Numbered from the stretch's first letter, positions 11,335 to 23,402 are shown. The stretch: 64,000 nucleotides of DNA from Cryptomeria japonica (GCF_030272615.1 NC_081407.1:264933074-264997073); one strand, 5' to 3'. Translations and numbers: made by a program. Notes: generated from the letters alone by a model not told the origin.

Positions 11335-12150
11335 GTGTCTTTCAACAAATATCCGCCTTGTCCCAATCTCTCAACGAAAGTGGTAAAATCTCATTGTTAT
11401 ATCTACCTCAACCAGAAATCACTTATTGAGTCACTTTCCTTCTATTCTAATCTTTCATCAATCTCATTCATTATCTTATTTTTGACAACTCACAAACACT
11501 TAGAAGAAATTCCAAGGTTTCACATTTTATCCTCTTCATTTTTCAATCAAAACACGTCTTCCATATTTCTTCAAACCATTTTCAAATCCCTCATCAAAAT
11601 TCACCAAATCAAATTCATTCCACATCTTCCATATTTCATCTTCTTAAGTCATTTTGCAATCAAAACACATCTTCCACATCTTCTACTCAAATCATTTCCA
11701 AATCACTCATCAAATTTCTCCCACTCAACATTCATTTCCTCATCTTCATCATTTCCTCAAATCATTTCCAAATTACTCATCAAAGGTTTCACATCTTCCA
11801 CATTTTAATTCCTAAGTCACACATATCTTTCACATTTCACATTTCACACATCTTCCATATTTCATTATTTCCAAATTACTCATCAAAGGTTTCACATCTT
11901 CCACATTTCATCTCCATCATCTTCTTAAGTTACTTCAATTTCACACAAAATTTTATATTTCCTTTTCTTCATCATTTCCTCAAATCATTCTCCAATTACA
12001 CTTCAAATTCACACATCTTCCACAAACCATTTTCTTAAGTTATCTTCAAATTCACATATCTTTCATCTTTCATCATTTTCTCAAAAACCATTCAAAAATC
12101 AATCATCAAACTTATAGTCACCTAGTACAAATTCCAAGGTTTACACCCAT
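11335..12150 (+). repeat. CT-rich degenerate tandem region in the Tat leader
   Basis: Units such as CATCTTCCACATTTCA, CATTTCCTCAAATCATT and AATTACTCATCAAA recur many times in imperfect order. The plus strand is nearly free of G. Confidence 0.7.
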
Positions 12151-12567
12151 TCCAAGACATCACAATTTCATTCAACTCTCAAACACAAAGAGGTTTTGTC
12201 CTTAGTTCTTTTAGATATTCCTAATTAAATAAAAGAAGTTCTACCTAGTGTGTCTCTACATCTAGGATCAATGATCCTAAGAGGCATTACTAAACATCAT
12301 AGATAGGTTAAAACTAGCTTTTGAGTGCATCCTCTCAAATCTAGGTAGCTTGTGATTTGTAAACACAAACCTTGGTACACCTTATCTCGCGATTGTTGAA
12401 AACAAAACAAGCAATCTCAAAGAGGACTTTGTTAACATCTAACTTGTAAGTAAAAGACATCACTCACACACACAAATTTCAACTCATCATCATCAAATCT
12501 TGGAACTATAAGAGGAGATCAACCACCCACTTTTCATTCATTTCATTTCCAAAACACAAACTTCAAC

Positions 12568-14519
12568 ATGGCTGAGACTAGGTCTCAAAGTCAGAGACGT
12601 GGGAAAAATGAAATACATCACGAATCAGAAGAAGAAGAAGACGTCAACCCCTTTCATCATGAAGAATATGTAGGTGGAGACAATCTGGATAGCCCCACAC
12701 AAGAGGAAACTGAACAAGCAACACATGACCACAGATTTAACATGCTATTTGATGAAATTCTTAGGGAGAAAGTTGACGCCCATTTCCTAAGACTTTCTCA
12801 AGAGGGAGCAAAACTCCCTGCAAATTTTGACATATCACAACTAAGGGACATAACAGAACAAGCCCAACATAGTCATAAAAAAGAAAGAAATGAGAGAAGG
12901 TCAAGGAATACCCACCATTATGGTGAGAATCAATTTCACCAAGGGAATGTCCCACCTCCTCCCACAGAAATGGATATGTTGAGACAACAAATACAAGACC
13001 TTGCACAACAATTAAATTCAGGGAGGGCAAAAATGAGATATGCTCTTGAAGATATTTGTCCCTATCCATTTGATAGGAACGTGGCCATGCCTCCTTTCCC
13101 ACACAATTTCAAGACACCAAAATTTGACAAATACAAAGGGAAAGGAGATCCAAGAGACCATGTGAGAGAATTTTACTCTGCGTTCTTAGAGGTGACATAT
13201 GATGAAACATATTTAATGCACCTCTTCCCTGAAAGTTTAGGCGGTTCATCTATGCAGTGGTTTTCACGCTTGCTCGATGGAATTAGGACATTTGAGGACC
13301 TAGTACAAAAAAATGTTACACATCATGTGCACAACATAGAACGTGATATCTCCATGGCTGATCTGTGCAACACAAAACAAAGTAATGGTGAGTTATTCTC
13401 AATATTCTTGCAACGATGGAGACACCTGTCTAGCAGACGTTCCTTCCCCATCCTGAGTAACAATTAGTGGAAATATTCATTTCAAACTTAAATGAAGAGA
13501 TGGAATTTCACTTGGAAGTCAAATGTTTGGATTCTTGTAAGGACATAATCGCCCAAGGACTCAAAATTGAGAAATCCCTTATCAAAAAGGGACTTGTCAA
13601 AATCTAAAAAGACAACAAGGATGGTCCACAACCAGCATATAATAGTGACAACTCCAAGTTTTGGTCCTAGAACAAAAACATTGTTAACAATGGTATTGTA
13701 GATGCAAGGACTATCAAGATTGCTCAACCCATAGTCAAAATTGTAGGGCAAGTAGATAACTATAACAAACACACTACCAACAAAGGAAATTCCAAAAAAA
13801 ATCAAGGCAATCAAGCTTCCAACACACAACAAGTGGCACCTAAGAGCAAGTACTCTACCTACAAACCAAATCAAACATATACACCCTTGGGAGAACCTCT
13901 TGAAAATATATTACGACAACTTGTATCTTTTGATCTCATCACATTGCCTAAAACATCAAACAATGAACCACAAGTTAAACCTCCATGGTGGAGAGATGTG
14001 ACTTCCACAACAAAAAATAACACAAAACGAACAAGTCCCATTGATTAAAAGACGTCATTCAAGACCTCATTGATCGAGGTGACATAGAAGTGGATGGCCA
14101 CAATACGAAAACTTCCAATATGGATCACACCATGTTCAAGAATCCACTCCCATCATATAAGAAAGGAGGTCCCTCCCATCAAGGGAAGAACCAAGATAGC
14201 ATGGTGAACTATATATGTGCACCATATACCTATACCATCAATAAATTGTATGATGCGGATAAACAAGTTGCAACCATTACAATCAAAGTCAAAGATCCCG
14301 CATGCAACTTTGTTAATCATCGTAGAAAGATTACTATACAAGGAGCACCATCAAGAGTGGCATATGAGCCCAAACAATACAACCTTATGGACCAATTGGA
14401 TAAAATGTCAACACTCATTTTCATACTAGAGATTTTGCACCTATCACCCTCACATAAAACCTTCTTGGACCAAGATATCCAAGAAGTGTTCGTCCCATCC
14501 AACCTAAACACATATTAAT
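12568..14519 (+). pseudogene. Tat copy A gag
   Basis: It opens with MAETRSQSQRRGKNEIHHES and a 299-aa open frame to 13467. Residues about 150-290 hold the gypsy capsid-type gag domain: FKTPKFDKYKGKGDPRDHV, then LFPESLGGSSMQWFSRL, then FLQRWRHLSS. After 13467 the frame shifts and continues through YTPLGEPLENILRQL (near 13880) and VIQDLIDRGDIEVDGH (near 14060-14100), the usual Tat gag-protease linker. I see no CCHC knuckle. The start is the first ATG of the open frame, 3.2 kb after the primer site. The gene is disabled by stops near 13467, 13606, 14048 and 14519. Confidence 0.85.
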
Positions 14520-15056
14520 TTCAAGACATGGTCGAAAGTCTCAAATCATCACCACGTCTCACTTTTGATGGGAATGTCAATGCGCCCATTTAAAAACCTC
14601 ATAATGGCCCTCTTCACATTGAGGGATTCATACATAAACACATAATGAAGCGAGCCTTGATTGAAAATGGAGTTGGCCTTAACATTTGCAAATTGCAATT
14701 AATCACATCATTGGGGTATACAGAAGTAGTTGATGCCAGAAAAAGAATCAGCATCAAGGCCTATGATGATGCAGAACGCTCCTTTACAGGGTGTGTTACT
14801 CTACCCATAAGGGTAGGACCCGTGGTGAAGAATGTGGTTTTTCAAGTCCTAGACCTACCTCTTCCATACAATCTCCTACTGGGAAAACCATGGATTCATG
14901 CCATGCAAGCAATAACATCCACCTACCATCAATGCATCAAATTTCCATTCAACATTGTGGAGATAACTATCCTTGGGGATGTGAACCCATTCACCTTTTG
15001 CAACAATATAAGGCATCAACTAGATATCATAGTGCCCAACAATAGAGAAGCCATTG
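14520..15056 (+). pseudogene. Tat copy A aspartic protease (split by element C)
   Basis: From 14645 the protein runs MKRALIENGVGLNICK, then LPYNLLLGKPWIHAMQA, a Tat-type retropepsin. The catalytic D-[ST/G]-G position reads ENG, so the catalytic Asp appears lost. The LLGKPWIHA flap-end motif is intact. The frame ends at the cattg duplication and resumes after element C: GCC-ATT-G joined to TT-TCA gives AIVSSSYVHPT. Confidence 0.82.
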
Positions 15057-15834
15057 TGATGTAGAAGCATCCTTGGTTCTTGGCAATCTTGCATCAACCA
15101 AAAACATTTCCTTGTCAGTTTGTTTTTTGTTTTGCAGTTTCAACATTCCTTTCTGCATTTTCTTGCATTGGCTCACTAGTTCTTGCAGAGCTGGATTTTT
15201 CTGAAGGACATGATCATCTTCCTTAGTCTTAAACCGCAGAGCATTTGGATTATTTTTTGATAAGTTATTGATTCCGGATTTTGAGATAGTTTTTTGGCAC
15301 CAGAACCGTTTGGACCTATTTGCTATTGGCGAATCTTGTGGATCCTTTTCGTAGCTTACGGAGCCCTAGTTCATTGATTTTGATGTTCCTTGGCGTGTGT
15401 CTGACCTTCCCTTTGATATGCACTTCTCCCTTTTGATTTTTTAGAGGAATCTCTTTGGCGGAGGCTGACTTGGTGTCTTACATGTTTGATCTTGTTCTTT
15501 GACATTTGATCCCTCGTGGGCCGACCAAATCCCTCTAGACCATATAAGTCAATGTAAATTAGCATCATAAATCAGTAAGACAAAACATAGAAGGCATATC
15601 TTGAGATTTAGAGGTCCCGAGTTGACCAATTTTGTAATTGAGCATGCATGTAGTAGGCTCGTGAGCCAATTCTTGTAACCCATATGTTATTGGTTACCTG
15701 TAATCAATTTTCATGATCTAATTCATTCGGTTTTGTATTGTCTCCATCATATCCTCTTGTTTCCGTTGTGTTTACTCTTGTTGTCTGGTCAGGATTGATC
15801 TCTTTAAGGTCCCTCCAAACTAGTGACTACACTA
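15057..15834 (+). repeat. 5' LTR of chromovirus C
   Basis: Matches 20409-21186 along its length, with scattered substitutions. A TATA-like tataag lies at 15543-15548. Confidence 0.88.
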
Positions 15835-15836
15835 CG

Positions 15837-15848
15837 TGGTATTAGAGC
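15837..15848 (+). promoter_or_regulatory. Primer binding site of chromovirus C
   Basis: TGGTATTAGAGC, the tRNA-iMet type with one change, two bases after the LTR. Confidence 0.82.
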
Positions 15849-15944
15849 AATCTTTTATTCCAAAGGTTGAGTTGTCCTGAAAATTTTTGTTGTGGGGTGG
15901 CGAATAGTGGATCCGACCTACAGCTGCAGAGGACGGGCGTGAAG

Positions 15945-17130
15945 ATGGTGCGAAGAGGAAAAAGGAATGGTGGAGCACATGGGAATGCAAACCTTGCTAT
16001 GATGGAAATGTTGAGAGGAATTGCACCCCATTTGGAAGCCATTAAAACAGCCCAGAGAAGAGGTAGACCTATTGAAGATGTAAGCGAAGATGAAGAAGAA
16101 GAAGCATTGGCAAAACAAGTAGCAAATCCACCGCAGATCAATCCAAATGAAGAGAGGTTCTTGAGGGTTTTGAGTAGGATGAATACTAAACCACATTTTA
16201 CCCAATCTGATTATGATGGTAAGTTGGATTTGAATGAATTGATGGATTGGATCTCAGAGATGGAGAAGTATTTTGATTTTGAGAACATCGTAGAGGAAAG
16301 AAAGGTGAAATATGTCTGTACTTGATTGAAAGGTCATGCATCTATTTGGTAGGGGCATTTGTAAGTTGATAAATAGATAAAAGGTAAAGAGAAGATCAAA
16401 TCATGGGAGTGGATGGTTGCTAAGTTAAAATCAAAGTTTATGCCAGTCGATTATCAAGTAAATATGTTTTGAAAGTTGCAAAACTTGAAGCAGAAGGAAT
16501 CTAGTTTGAAGGAGTATACCGAAGCATTCTACAAGTTGAATATCAGATCGAGACATGTCGAAGATGAGGTTGAACAAGTTGCGAGATATTTGAATGGATT
16601 GCAGATGTCTATACAAGATGAACTCAATTTGATCAAGTTGTAGAGTGCCGAAGAAGCTTACCAATATGCCCTGAAAGTAGAAGAGAAGTTAAACAAAAGA
16701 CATGAGCAAAGCCAGAGAGGTAGAGGTGGAAGGTTTTCTAGAGGAAGATTACAAGGAAGAAGAGGATATTCCGGAGGAAGAGGAACTTGTATAGATCAAA
16801 GAAAGGACAAGGAAGGAAGCAAAGAAGGCAATTCATACTAGAAGGATGAAAGAAATTTCTACTAGAGAAGAGAACCTGATAGTTATCGAAATGAAAATTT
16901 TGGAAAAGATGACAGAAAACAAGATAAGAAAGTGTTTAGAGGAAATTGCCTTAAATGCGAAGGAGAAGGACATTGTGCTTTCGAATGTAAGAAGACAAAG
17001 AACATTGCAAGGACAACATTGGTAGAAGAAAGCCCCACCAAATCAGCTAACAAACATAAAGATGGAAAATTGTTTATGATGAGGAGAGCTTTGTGTCATA
17101 CCAGAGAGGATGAAGAACCCTTGTAGAGGT
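15945..17130 (+). pseudogene. Chromovirus C gag
   Basis: It starts MVRRGKRNGGAHGN with an acidic stretch (SEDEEEEALAKQ), then the capsid domain (YDGKLDLNELMDWISEMEKYF near residue 95; LKEYTEAFYKLNIRS near 16510). An RG-rich region (RGRGGRFSRGRLQGRRG) and one intact CCHC knuckle at 16947-16988 (CLKC-EGEG-H-CAFE-C) follow. ATG 15945 is preferred to 15867 because it starts the basic N-terminus typical of the family. Stops at about 16324, 16352 and 16641 break it. Confidence 0.82.
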
Positions 17131-17135
17131 GAAAT

Positions 17136-17480
17136 TTGTTCAAGACCAGATGTAAAGTATCTGGTAAGTGTTGTAAAGTAGTTATTGGTAGTGGTAGTTG
17201 GGATAATCTTATTTCAGAAGAAATGGTGAATAAATTGAAGTTGGAAAGATTGAAATACCCTAAGCCTTATCAAATAGAATGGATTCAGGATGATCATAAG
17301 TTGTTAGTAAGTGAGCAATGCTTGGTGAAATTAAAAATTGGGAATTACCATGATGAAGTTTTGTGTGATATCATGCCTATGGATATTTGTCACCTTTTGT
17401 TAGGTAGACCTTGGCAGTTTGATAGGCAGGCAATACATGATGGAACATAGAACATATACACTATTGTAGCGAATGGGATG
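17136..17480 (+). pseudogene. Chromovirus C protease
   Basis: Retropepsin-like: KVVIGSGSWDNLIS, then DIMPMDICHLLLGRPWQFD. The catalytic DSG reads GSG, so the Asp is lost. The LLGRPWQFD segment is intact. Confidence 0.82.
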
Positions 17481-17488
17481 AAACAAAC

Positions 17489-18990
17489 TTGTTACCCTTG
17501 GAGGAGCCCTTGAAGAGTGAAGTTTGTACGAACGATAGAATCTATTTGGTGGGTGGAAGAAAATTCCTAGATGGAATGAAACATGAAAATGTGTGTAAAA
17601 TTGCCTTGGTTTCTATAAGGATTGATAACTTGAAGCATGAAGAAGGACAACCGAAGGAGCTAAAAGAATTGTTGACAGGGTATGAAGACATCATTTTAGA
17701 TAATGTACCTGATGGATTACTACCTTTGAGGAGTATCAGTCATTGCATGGACCTGATTCCCGAAGCTGGTTTTCCTATCAAAGATGCACACCGGATGACA
17801 TCGACAGAGAATGAGGAGTTGAATAGACAAGTGCGGGAGTTGTTGAAGAAAGGTTTGATTAGGGAAAGTTTGAGTCCTTGTGCAGTGCTAGCAGTGTTAG
17901 CACCTAAGAAGAATGGAGAATGGAGGATGTGTACTGATTCCAAACCAATAAACAAGATCACAGTGAAATACTGGTTTCCTTTACCTAGGATGGATGACAT
18001 AATGGATTGTTTGAGCGGAGCCAAATACTACACAAAGATAGACCTAAAGAGTGGATATCATCATGAAAGAAGAGTTAGTCTATTTGGGATTTGTGATATC
18101 TACGGATGGATTGAAGATGGACCCTGAGAATGTAAGAGCAATTGTTGAATGGCCTACACTGGAAAGCATTGGAGAGGTAAGATCATTACATGGATTGGCT
18201 AGTTTCTGCCATAAGTTTATCAGGAATTTCAGTTCAGTTTGTAGTCCTATGACTGAGACAATGAGAGGAGATAGGAAATAATTAAAGTGGACAAGAGGAG
18301 AAAATAAAAGTTTTGAATTGCTGAAGTAGAAGGTCATTGAGCAGCCTGTGTTAGCTTTAGCAGATTTCAACAAAGTACTTCAAGTGAACTGTGATGCAAG
18401 TGGGAACACAATTGGAGCACTATTGAGTCAGGAAGGGAGAGAAGTAGGTTATTTCGATAAAAAGTTGAATGATGCCAGGAGGAGATATTTAGTAGAAGGT
18501 CATTGAGCAGCCTGTGTTAGCTTTAGCAGATTTCAACAAAGTACTTCAAGTGAACTGTGATGCAAGTGGGAACACAATTGGAGCACTATTGAGTCAGGAA
18601 GGGAGAGAAGTAGGTTATTTTGATAAAAAGTTGAATGATGCCAGGAGGAGATATTTAGTGCATGATCAAGAATTTTATGCCATAGTTCAAGCCTTGAAGA
18701 AGTGGAGACATTACCTATTCCCTAAGGAATTTGTGTTGTATACTGACCATCACGCCTTACAGTTTTTGAATAGTCAGAGTAAGTTGAATCGGAGACATAT
18801 GAGATGGGTAGAATTCTTGCAGAGTTACACCTTTGTGTTGAAGCATAGAAGTGGAAAGTCAAACAAAGTTGTTGATGCCTTTGGTAGAAGGAGGAATTTG
18901 CTGACAGAGATGAGAGTGACAATATTTGGATTTGAAGAGTTAAATACCTTGTATCATGATGACCCAAATTTTACATAACCTTGGAAAGCA
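17489..18990 (+). pseudogene. Chromovirus C reverse transcriptase and RNase H
   Basis: RT begins with HCMDLIPEAGFPIKDAHRM and runs through KKNGEWRMCTDSKPINKIT and YYTKIDLKSGYHH (near 18060). The next recognisable text is EELVYLGFVISTDGLKMDP, so the core between them, including the YxDD box, is missing. RNase H (VNCDASGNTIGALLSQEGRE, YTDHHALQFLN) is interrupted by a 166-bp tandem duplication at 18325-18656. The connection text LNRRHMRWVEFLQSY is intact. Confidence 0.87.
18325..18656 (+). repeat. 166-bp tandem duplication in RNase H of chromovirus C
   Basis: 18325-18490 and 18491-18656 are almost identical (I see one difference, ttatttc/ttatttt). 166 is not a multiple of 3, so the duplication shifts the frame. 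Confidence 0.93.
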
Positions 18991-20350
18991 TGTAGAGAAT
19001 TGGTTAAGGTGGACAGAAGTCAATGGTTGGATTATTTCACTCAGGATGGGATGTTATTCAAAGGAGTTCAGTTGTGTATACCTAAAAGTTCTATGAGGGA
19101 GAATTTGATAAAGGAAAATTATAGTGGAGGATTAGCCGGACACTTTGGTGCTGACAAAATAGTAGCATTGGTGAGTGAACATTACTTTTGGCCACAAATT
19201 CATAAGGATATTAGGAAACTTGTGTGGAGTTGTAGAGTTTGTCAGATTGCAAAAGGTAGTAGTTAGAATGTGGGATTGCATAAGCCTTTGATAGTACCGG
19301 AGAGACCTTGGGAGGACATAAGCATGGATTTCATACTTGGATTACCTAAGACACAAAGAGGAAATGATTATATATTTGTGGTGGTGGATAGATTCTCAAA
19401 GATGGCTCATTTCATACCTTGTAAGAAGATGTCTGAGGCAATGCATATAGTTGACTTATTTTTCAAGGAGGTAGTGAGATTACATGGATTACCTAAGAGC
19501 ATAGTTTCAGACAGAGACACTAAGTTTGTTGGTTATTTTTGGAAAACACTTTGGAAGAAGATGAAGAAAATTTTGAGATTCAGTTCTACTTTTCACCCAC
19601 AGACTGATGGACAAATAGAGGTAGTAAACTAGAGTTTGGGAAATTTATTGAGATGCTTAGTTGGAGATAAAACCGGAAGTTGGGATTTGATTCTTACACA
19701 AGCCGAGTTTGCCTACAATATGTCAGTGAACAGGAGTACTGGGAGAACACCTTTTGAGATTGTTGTCGAAGCACACCCTAGAGGTATATCAGAATTGAGA
19801 GATATCAGTAATGAAGACAAGAGGAGTGTAGAAGCAGAAGAATTTGCAGATCACGTGAAGGCCTTGTGTATTCAGGTTAAACAACATTTAAAGGATATGA
19901 CCAGCAAGTATAAGGAGAAAGCAGATGAGAAGAGGAGACATAAAGAATTTGAAGTTCATGAAGAATTGATGGTGTATTTGAGAAAAGAAAGATTCCCAGT
20001 TGGAACCTATAACAAGTTGCAGATGAGGAAGTTTGGACCTTGTAAGATCTTCAGGAAGTTCGATATGAAAATGCATATGAAGTGGAGCTACCGAATAGTT
20101 TGAGTATTTCACCTATATTCGACATTGTAAATCTATATCAGTATCATGAATCAGAATTCAGTGAAGATAGTATTGCAAACTTAGAGAAACAGTTGCCCTA
20201 GAAGGAACCAGATTAGATTGAAGATATTTTGGATAGTAGGATTGGGCGTACCACCCAGAGCAATCAATATAAGGAGTATCTTGTGAAGTGGAAGGATAGA
20301 CTAGTTGAAAATTCATCTTGGATTTCTCAAGAAGAGGTGGACTTCCTTGG
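18991..20350 (+). pseudogene. Chromovirus C integrase and chromodomain
   Basis: The HHCC finger is present: HFGADK, HYFWPQIHKDIRK, CRVCQIAKG. The DD35E core is visible as [29 protein letters not shown] and [12 protein letters not shown], each with its catalytic residue. Stops lie at 19264-19266 and 19630-19632. After the GPY-like end (YNKLQMRKFGPCKI) the chromodomain reads DILDSRIGRTTQSNQYKEYL, then VKWKDRLVENSSWISQEE (20220-20340). Chromodomains are thought to steer integration to marked chromatin. Confidence 0.88.
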
Positions 20351-20408
20351 TTTTCCTCTGACCCCAGCAAAGTGAGGGACTCACATTTTTTCTACAACCC
20401 CAGATTTC

Positions 20409-21186
20409 TGATACAAGAGCATCCCCAGTTCTTGGCAATCTTGCATCAACCAAAAACATTTCCTTGTCAGTTTGTTTTCTGTTTTACAATTTCAGCATTC
20501 CTTTCTACATTTTCTTGCATTGGCTCACTGGTTCTTGTGGAGATGGATTTTTCTTGAGGATGAGATCATCTTCCTTATTCCTAAACCGCAGAGTATTTGG
20601 ATCTTTTTCTGGCAAGTTATCGATTTCGGATTCCGAGATAGTTTTCTAGCACCGGAACCGCTTGGACCTAATTGCTATTAGCAAATTTTGTGGATCTTTT
20701 TCATAGCTTGTGTAGCCCCAATTTTTTGATTCTAATGTTCCTTGGCATGTGGCTAACCTTCCCTTTGATCTGCACTTCTTCCTTTCAATTTTCTAGAGGA
20801 ATCTCTTTGGTAGAGGCCAACCTGGTGTCTTACATGTTTGATCTTGTACTTCGGCATTTGATCCCTCTTGGGCCAACCATATCCCTCTAGACCATATAAA
20901 TCAATGTAATTTAGTGTCATAAATCAGTAAGATAGAACATAGAAGGCATATCTTGAGATTTAGATGTCTAGAGTTGACCAATTCTGTAATTGAGCATGCA
21001 TGTAGTAGGCTAGTGAGCCAAATCTTGTAACCTAGATGTTACCGATTATCTATAATTAGTTTTCATGATCTAATACATTCAGATCTACATTTCCTCCATC
21101 ATATCCTCTTGTTTTTGTTATGTTTAATCTTGTTTCTCATTTAGGATTAATCTCTTTGAGGTCCCTCCCAATTGGTGACTACACTA
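20409..21186 (+). repeat. 3' LTR of chromovirus C
   Basis: 778 bp, matching 15057-15834. The TATAAA at 20895-20900 is the better-kept version of the LTR promoter motif. Confidence 0.88.
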
Positions 21187-21767
21187 CATTGTTTCATCAT
21201 CCTATGTGCACCCAACTTCTCTCACCAGTACACCGATCCCTACATTGAAACATGATAAACTAAAGATGAAGGTAAAAGATGAAGGCCCAAGAGAGTATAA
21301 TATTAGTCAACTTTTCTATGTTGGCCAACTACCCCTCTCACCTAAGACCCATGGCAAACCACAAATGTCACTCAAGCCACCTGTTGCAGCTAATACTGAT
21401 ACACTTGATGGATTCATCCTAGGGAGATCACAATAACAAGAAACTATTGATGAATACATGGCAACATGGATCTACATAGATCCTTCAAACAAAGGTAAAC
21501 AACAAATCAAGATCCCTATAGAGAGATATGGAAAAGGTTTTACCATGATGCAAAAGATGGGCTATGATGGCTATACTACATTGGGATCCCACAAGCAAGG
21601 TGTACAAGAGCCATTACAACCCTTTTTACAACCATGAGATAAAATAGGACTTGGATTCAATTATAGTTCAGGGAGCTCTTCTAAGCTCAAGCTTACAAGC
21701 AAACAAAAGTATACAAATTCTAAATTCATCCCTTCCATAAGCAAGATAATGTCCATTGGAGACCAAC
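21187..21767 (+). pseudogene. Tat copy A, protease-RT linker part 1
   Basis: Open text from 21206 (MHPTSLTSTPIPTLKHDKLK) to 21436, then readable through a stop to about 21767 (WIYIDPSNKGKQQIKIP, GYDGYTTLGSHKQG). It continues the Tat polyprotein on the far side of element C. It ends at ccaac, the target duplication of element D, and resumes at 30805. Confidence 0.78.
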
Positions 21768-22078
21768 TGGTGCAAAAGCACTTGAGAAATTTTGTTGTGT
21801 AGGTTTTAGAAGTTTGGAATCATCTGATCTTGGTTTTTAATAAGGTCATTGGGTTTGTGAATAAGTACTCAGAAGTTTGTAAGGACCCTAGGAATCACTG
21901 ATTGGCCAATGTTGGCATATGGGCTCTTAAGGGTGCTAGGAAGAGTATTTGGTAGAATAAGTTGATTTTGTGTTAGAATAAGATGGTTGTTGTTGTCTAG
22001 TAGTTTTTAAGGTCATTAGAACCTTTAAAAGTGATCTAGCTTTGATGTGGGCAAAATTTGCTCAACTATGTAAAAATT

Positions 22079-22123
22079 GCAAAAAGTTGCAAAAGTTGCT
22101 CATAGCAACTTTGCAACTTTTGC
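22079..22123 (+). repeat. Inverted repeat (hairpin) in the D LTR
   Basis: Left arm gcaaaaagttgcaaaagttg and right arm caactttgcaacttttgc pair almost fully around a short loop (tcata). It is kept in the 3' LTR at 29496-29540. It lies about 75 bp before the TATA-like motif. Confidence 0.82.
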
Positions 22124-22195
22124 ATTTTCCAAACACCAATGGCTAGTTGGATGTATTTTTCAGTTAAAAGACACTTGTAACAAACCAAAGGCTGA

Positions 22196-22202
22196 TATAA
22201 GG
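22196..22202 (+). promoter_or_regulatory. TATA-like motif in the D LTR
   Basis: tataagg, present in both LTRs (second copy near 29613). A plausible core promoter by position only. Confidence 0.4.
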
Positions 22203-23389
22203 CTTGGGACAACTGATGAGAATGCTGGTTGAAGAATTGAATTAAGGAGAGTAAGTTTTAGCCTTCAAATTTTGTGTTTTCAGCGAATTGCATTGAGTTT
22301 TCATTGGTATTGTACAATCTGTATGGACTTCCAATCCCAGACCAAGATATGAATTGTAAGAATAGGGACTTGTCTTCCATTTCATGGTGATTTGAGGATT
22401 TGAAGTGTTATTGTTTGCAAGTTTTGGCTTTTTGGTTGCAGGCAGGTCCTAAAGACCTTGAAACAAGGGTTTTGAAGACTCTATGGCTCAATCCTAGCAT
22501 TCCATGGTGGAACCACATACTAAAACTTTGTGGAATGCTAGGAGGCTTTGTACATTATGCTTTCATTTTCTTTTTAAGACATGGAAGGCTGATCTCCAGT
22601 TTCACCACCATACCCTAAGCTTGGTATGTTGAGTTGGCAAGCAATGGGGTACATGGACAGCATACCCTAGATGGGTAAATCCATTGAGTGGAATTGATAC
22701 TAGGTTGTATTGGACATCCTCATGGGTGTACAGACCTAAGACAATCATCATATTTCTTGGACCTTTGGACTGGTGAAGACATTTGAGCAAAACCCTAGTT
22801 TGTAGGCTTAAAAGGTGGAAAGTAGGCCTAAGATAGGGTTCAAAGGGTTGGAGACCAAACCCAGATCCAATTCTAAGATGTTGTTTGAAAATCCCAAAAG
22901 GGTGTCTGAAAAACCAAAGAGTTCATAGGGGTGTTCAATATTTCTGGAAGTTAATTGCAAAATACCTCGCAAGTAGGGCTAATTGGACTAGGTCTTCTAG
23001 TAGGCCTACAAGAGCAAATAGGTCCTTAAGCTTGAAATTGGTAATCTCCAAAGACCTAGATGAATGGATAGGGTTGGAAAAACAAAATCAAATCAACCCT
23101 ATGTGTGTTGGGAATGTGTGAATGACGATCCTATTGTGGAGGGGGTTGGCTCATGGTGAAGGTGTGAGTAGGTGTTGGGTTGGAGAGTCTCAATTAAGGA
23201 ATGTTAGACACTCACAAGTCTAGGGGTGTTCACCTTACTCATAAGACCTTGGGAAGGTTAGTAAGGGTGGGACCTAAAACCTTGGAAGGTTGGGTTAGAG
23301 AGGAACCATAGGATGGTTTGAGAGATAGCTTAGAGAGACACCAAGAACTAGCAACCCTTGAAGGTTTGAGCATCCTCTCTACATCAAAT

Positions 23390-23402
23390 TGGTATCAGAG
23401 CC
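23390..23402 (+). promoter_or_regulatory. Primer binding site of chromovirus D
   Basis: TGGTATCAGAGCC, a full match to the tRNA-iMet primer type, three bases after the LTR. Confidence 0.92.

Larger units (their letters stand above)
9336..12567 (+). other. Long untranslated leader of Tat copy A
   Basis: 3.2 kb between primer site and gag with no gene-like frame. It contains a block of GCGC/AGCGCTTTT motifs (9390-9520), a dispersed TAAAAAGAA repeat (9690-10260) and a CT-rich stretch built from TTCCACATTTCA-like units (11335-12150). Long leaders are common in Tat elements. The 157-aa open frame at 11335-11808 is a product of the CT-rich repeat and not a gene. Confidence 0.75.
15057..21186 (+). 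mobile_element. Chromovirus C (Ty3/gypsy), inserted in the Tat A protease
   Basis: The LTRs 15057-15834 and 20409-21186 are equal in length (778 bp). A perfect cattg duplication flanks it (15052-15056 and 21187-21191). An iMet-like primer site lies at 15837-15848. Gag, PR, RT-RNase H, INT and a C-terminal chromodomain follow in order, which places it among chromoviruses. The ends (TGAT..ACTA) are chosen by the duplication and differ from the usual ..CA. Internal damage: RT active site deleted, a 166-bp duplication in RNase H, and many stops. Confidence 0.9.
21768..23386 (+). repeat. 5' LTR of chromovirus D
   Basis: Starts TGGTGCAAAAGCACTTGAG and ends ..CTACATCA. In the first 120 bp I count about ten differences from the 3' LTR. 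It contains a strong hairpin (22079-22123) and a TATAAGG (22196-22202). Confidence 0.9.

Noticed and set aside
11335-11808. 157-aa open frame in the Tat leader
   Set aside because: Its residues (Ser/Phe/His/Leu rich) simply translate the CT-rich repeat; no start context, no domain.
12761-13102. 113-aa minus-strand frame under gag
   Set aside because: Shadow of the Tat gag frame.
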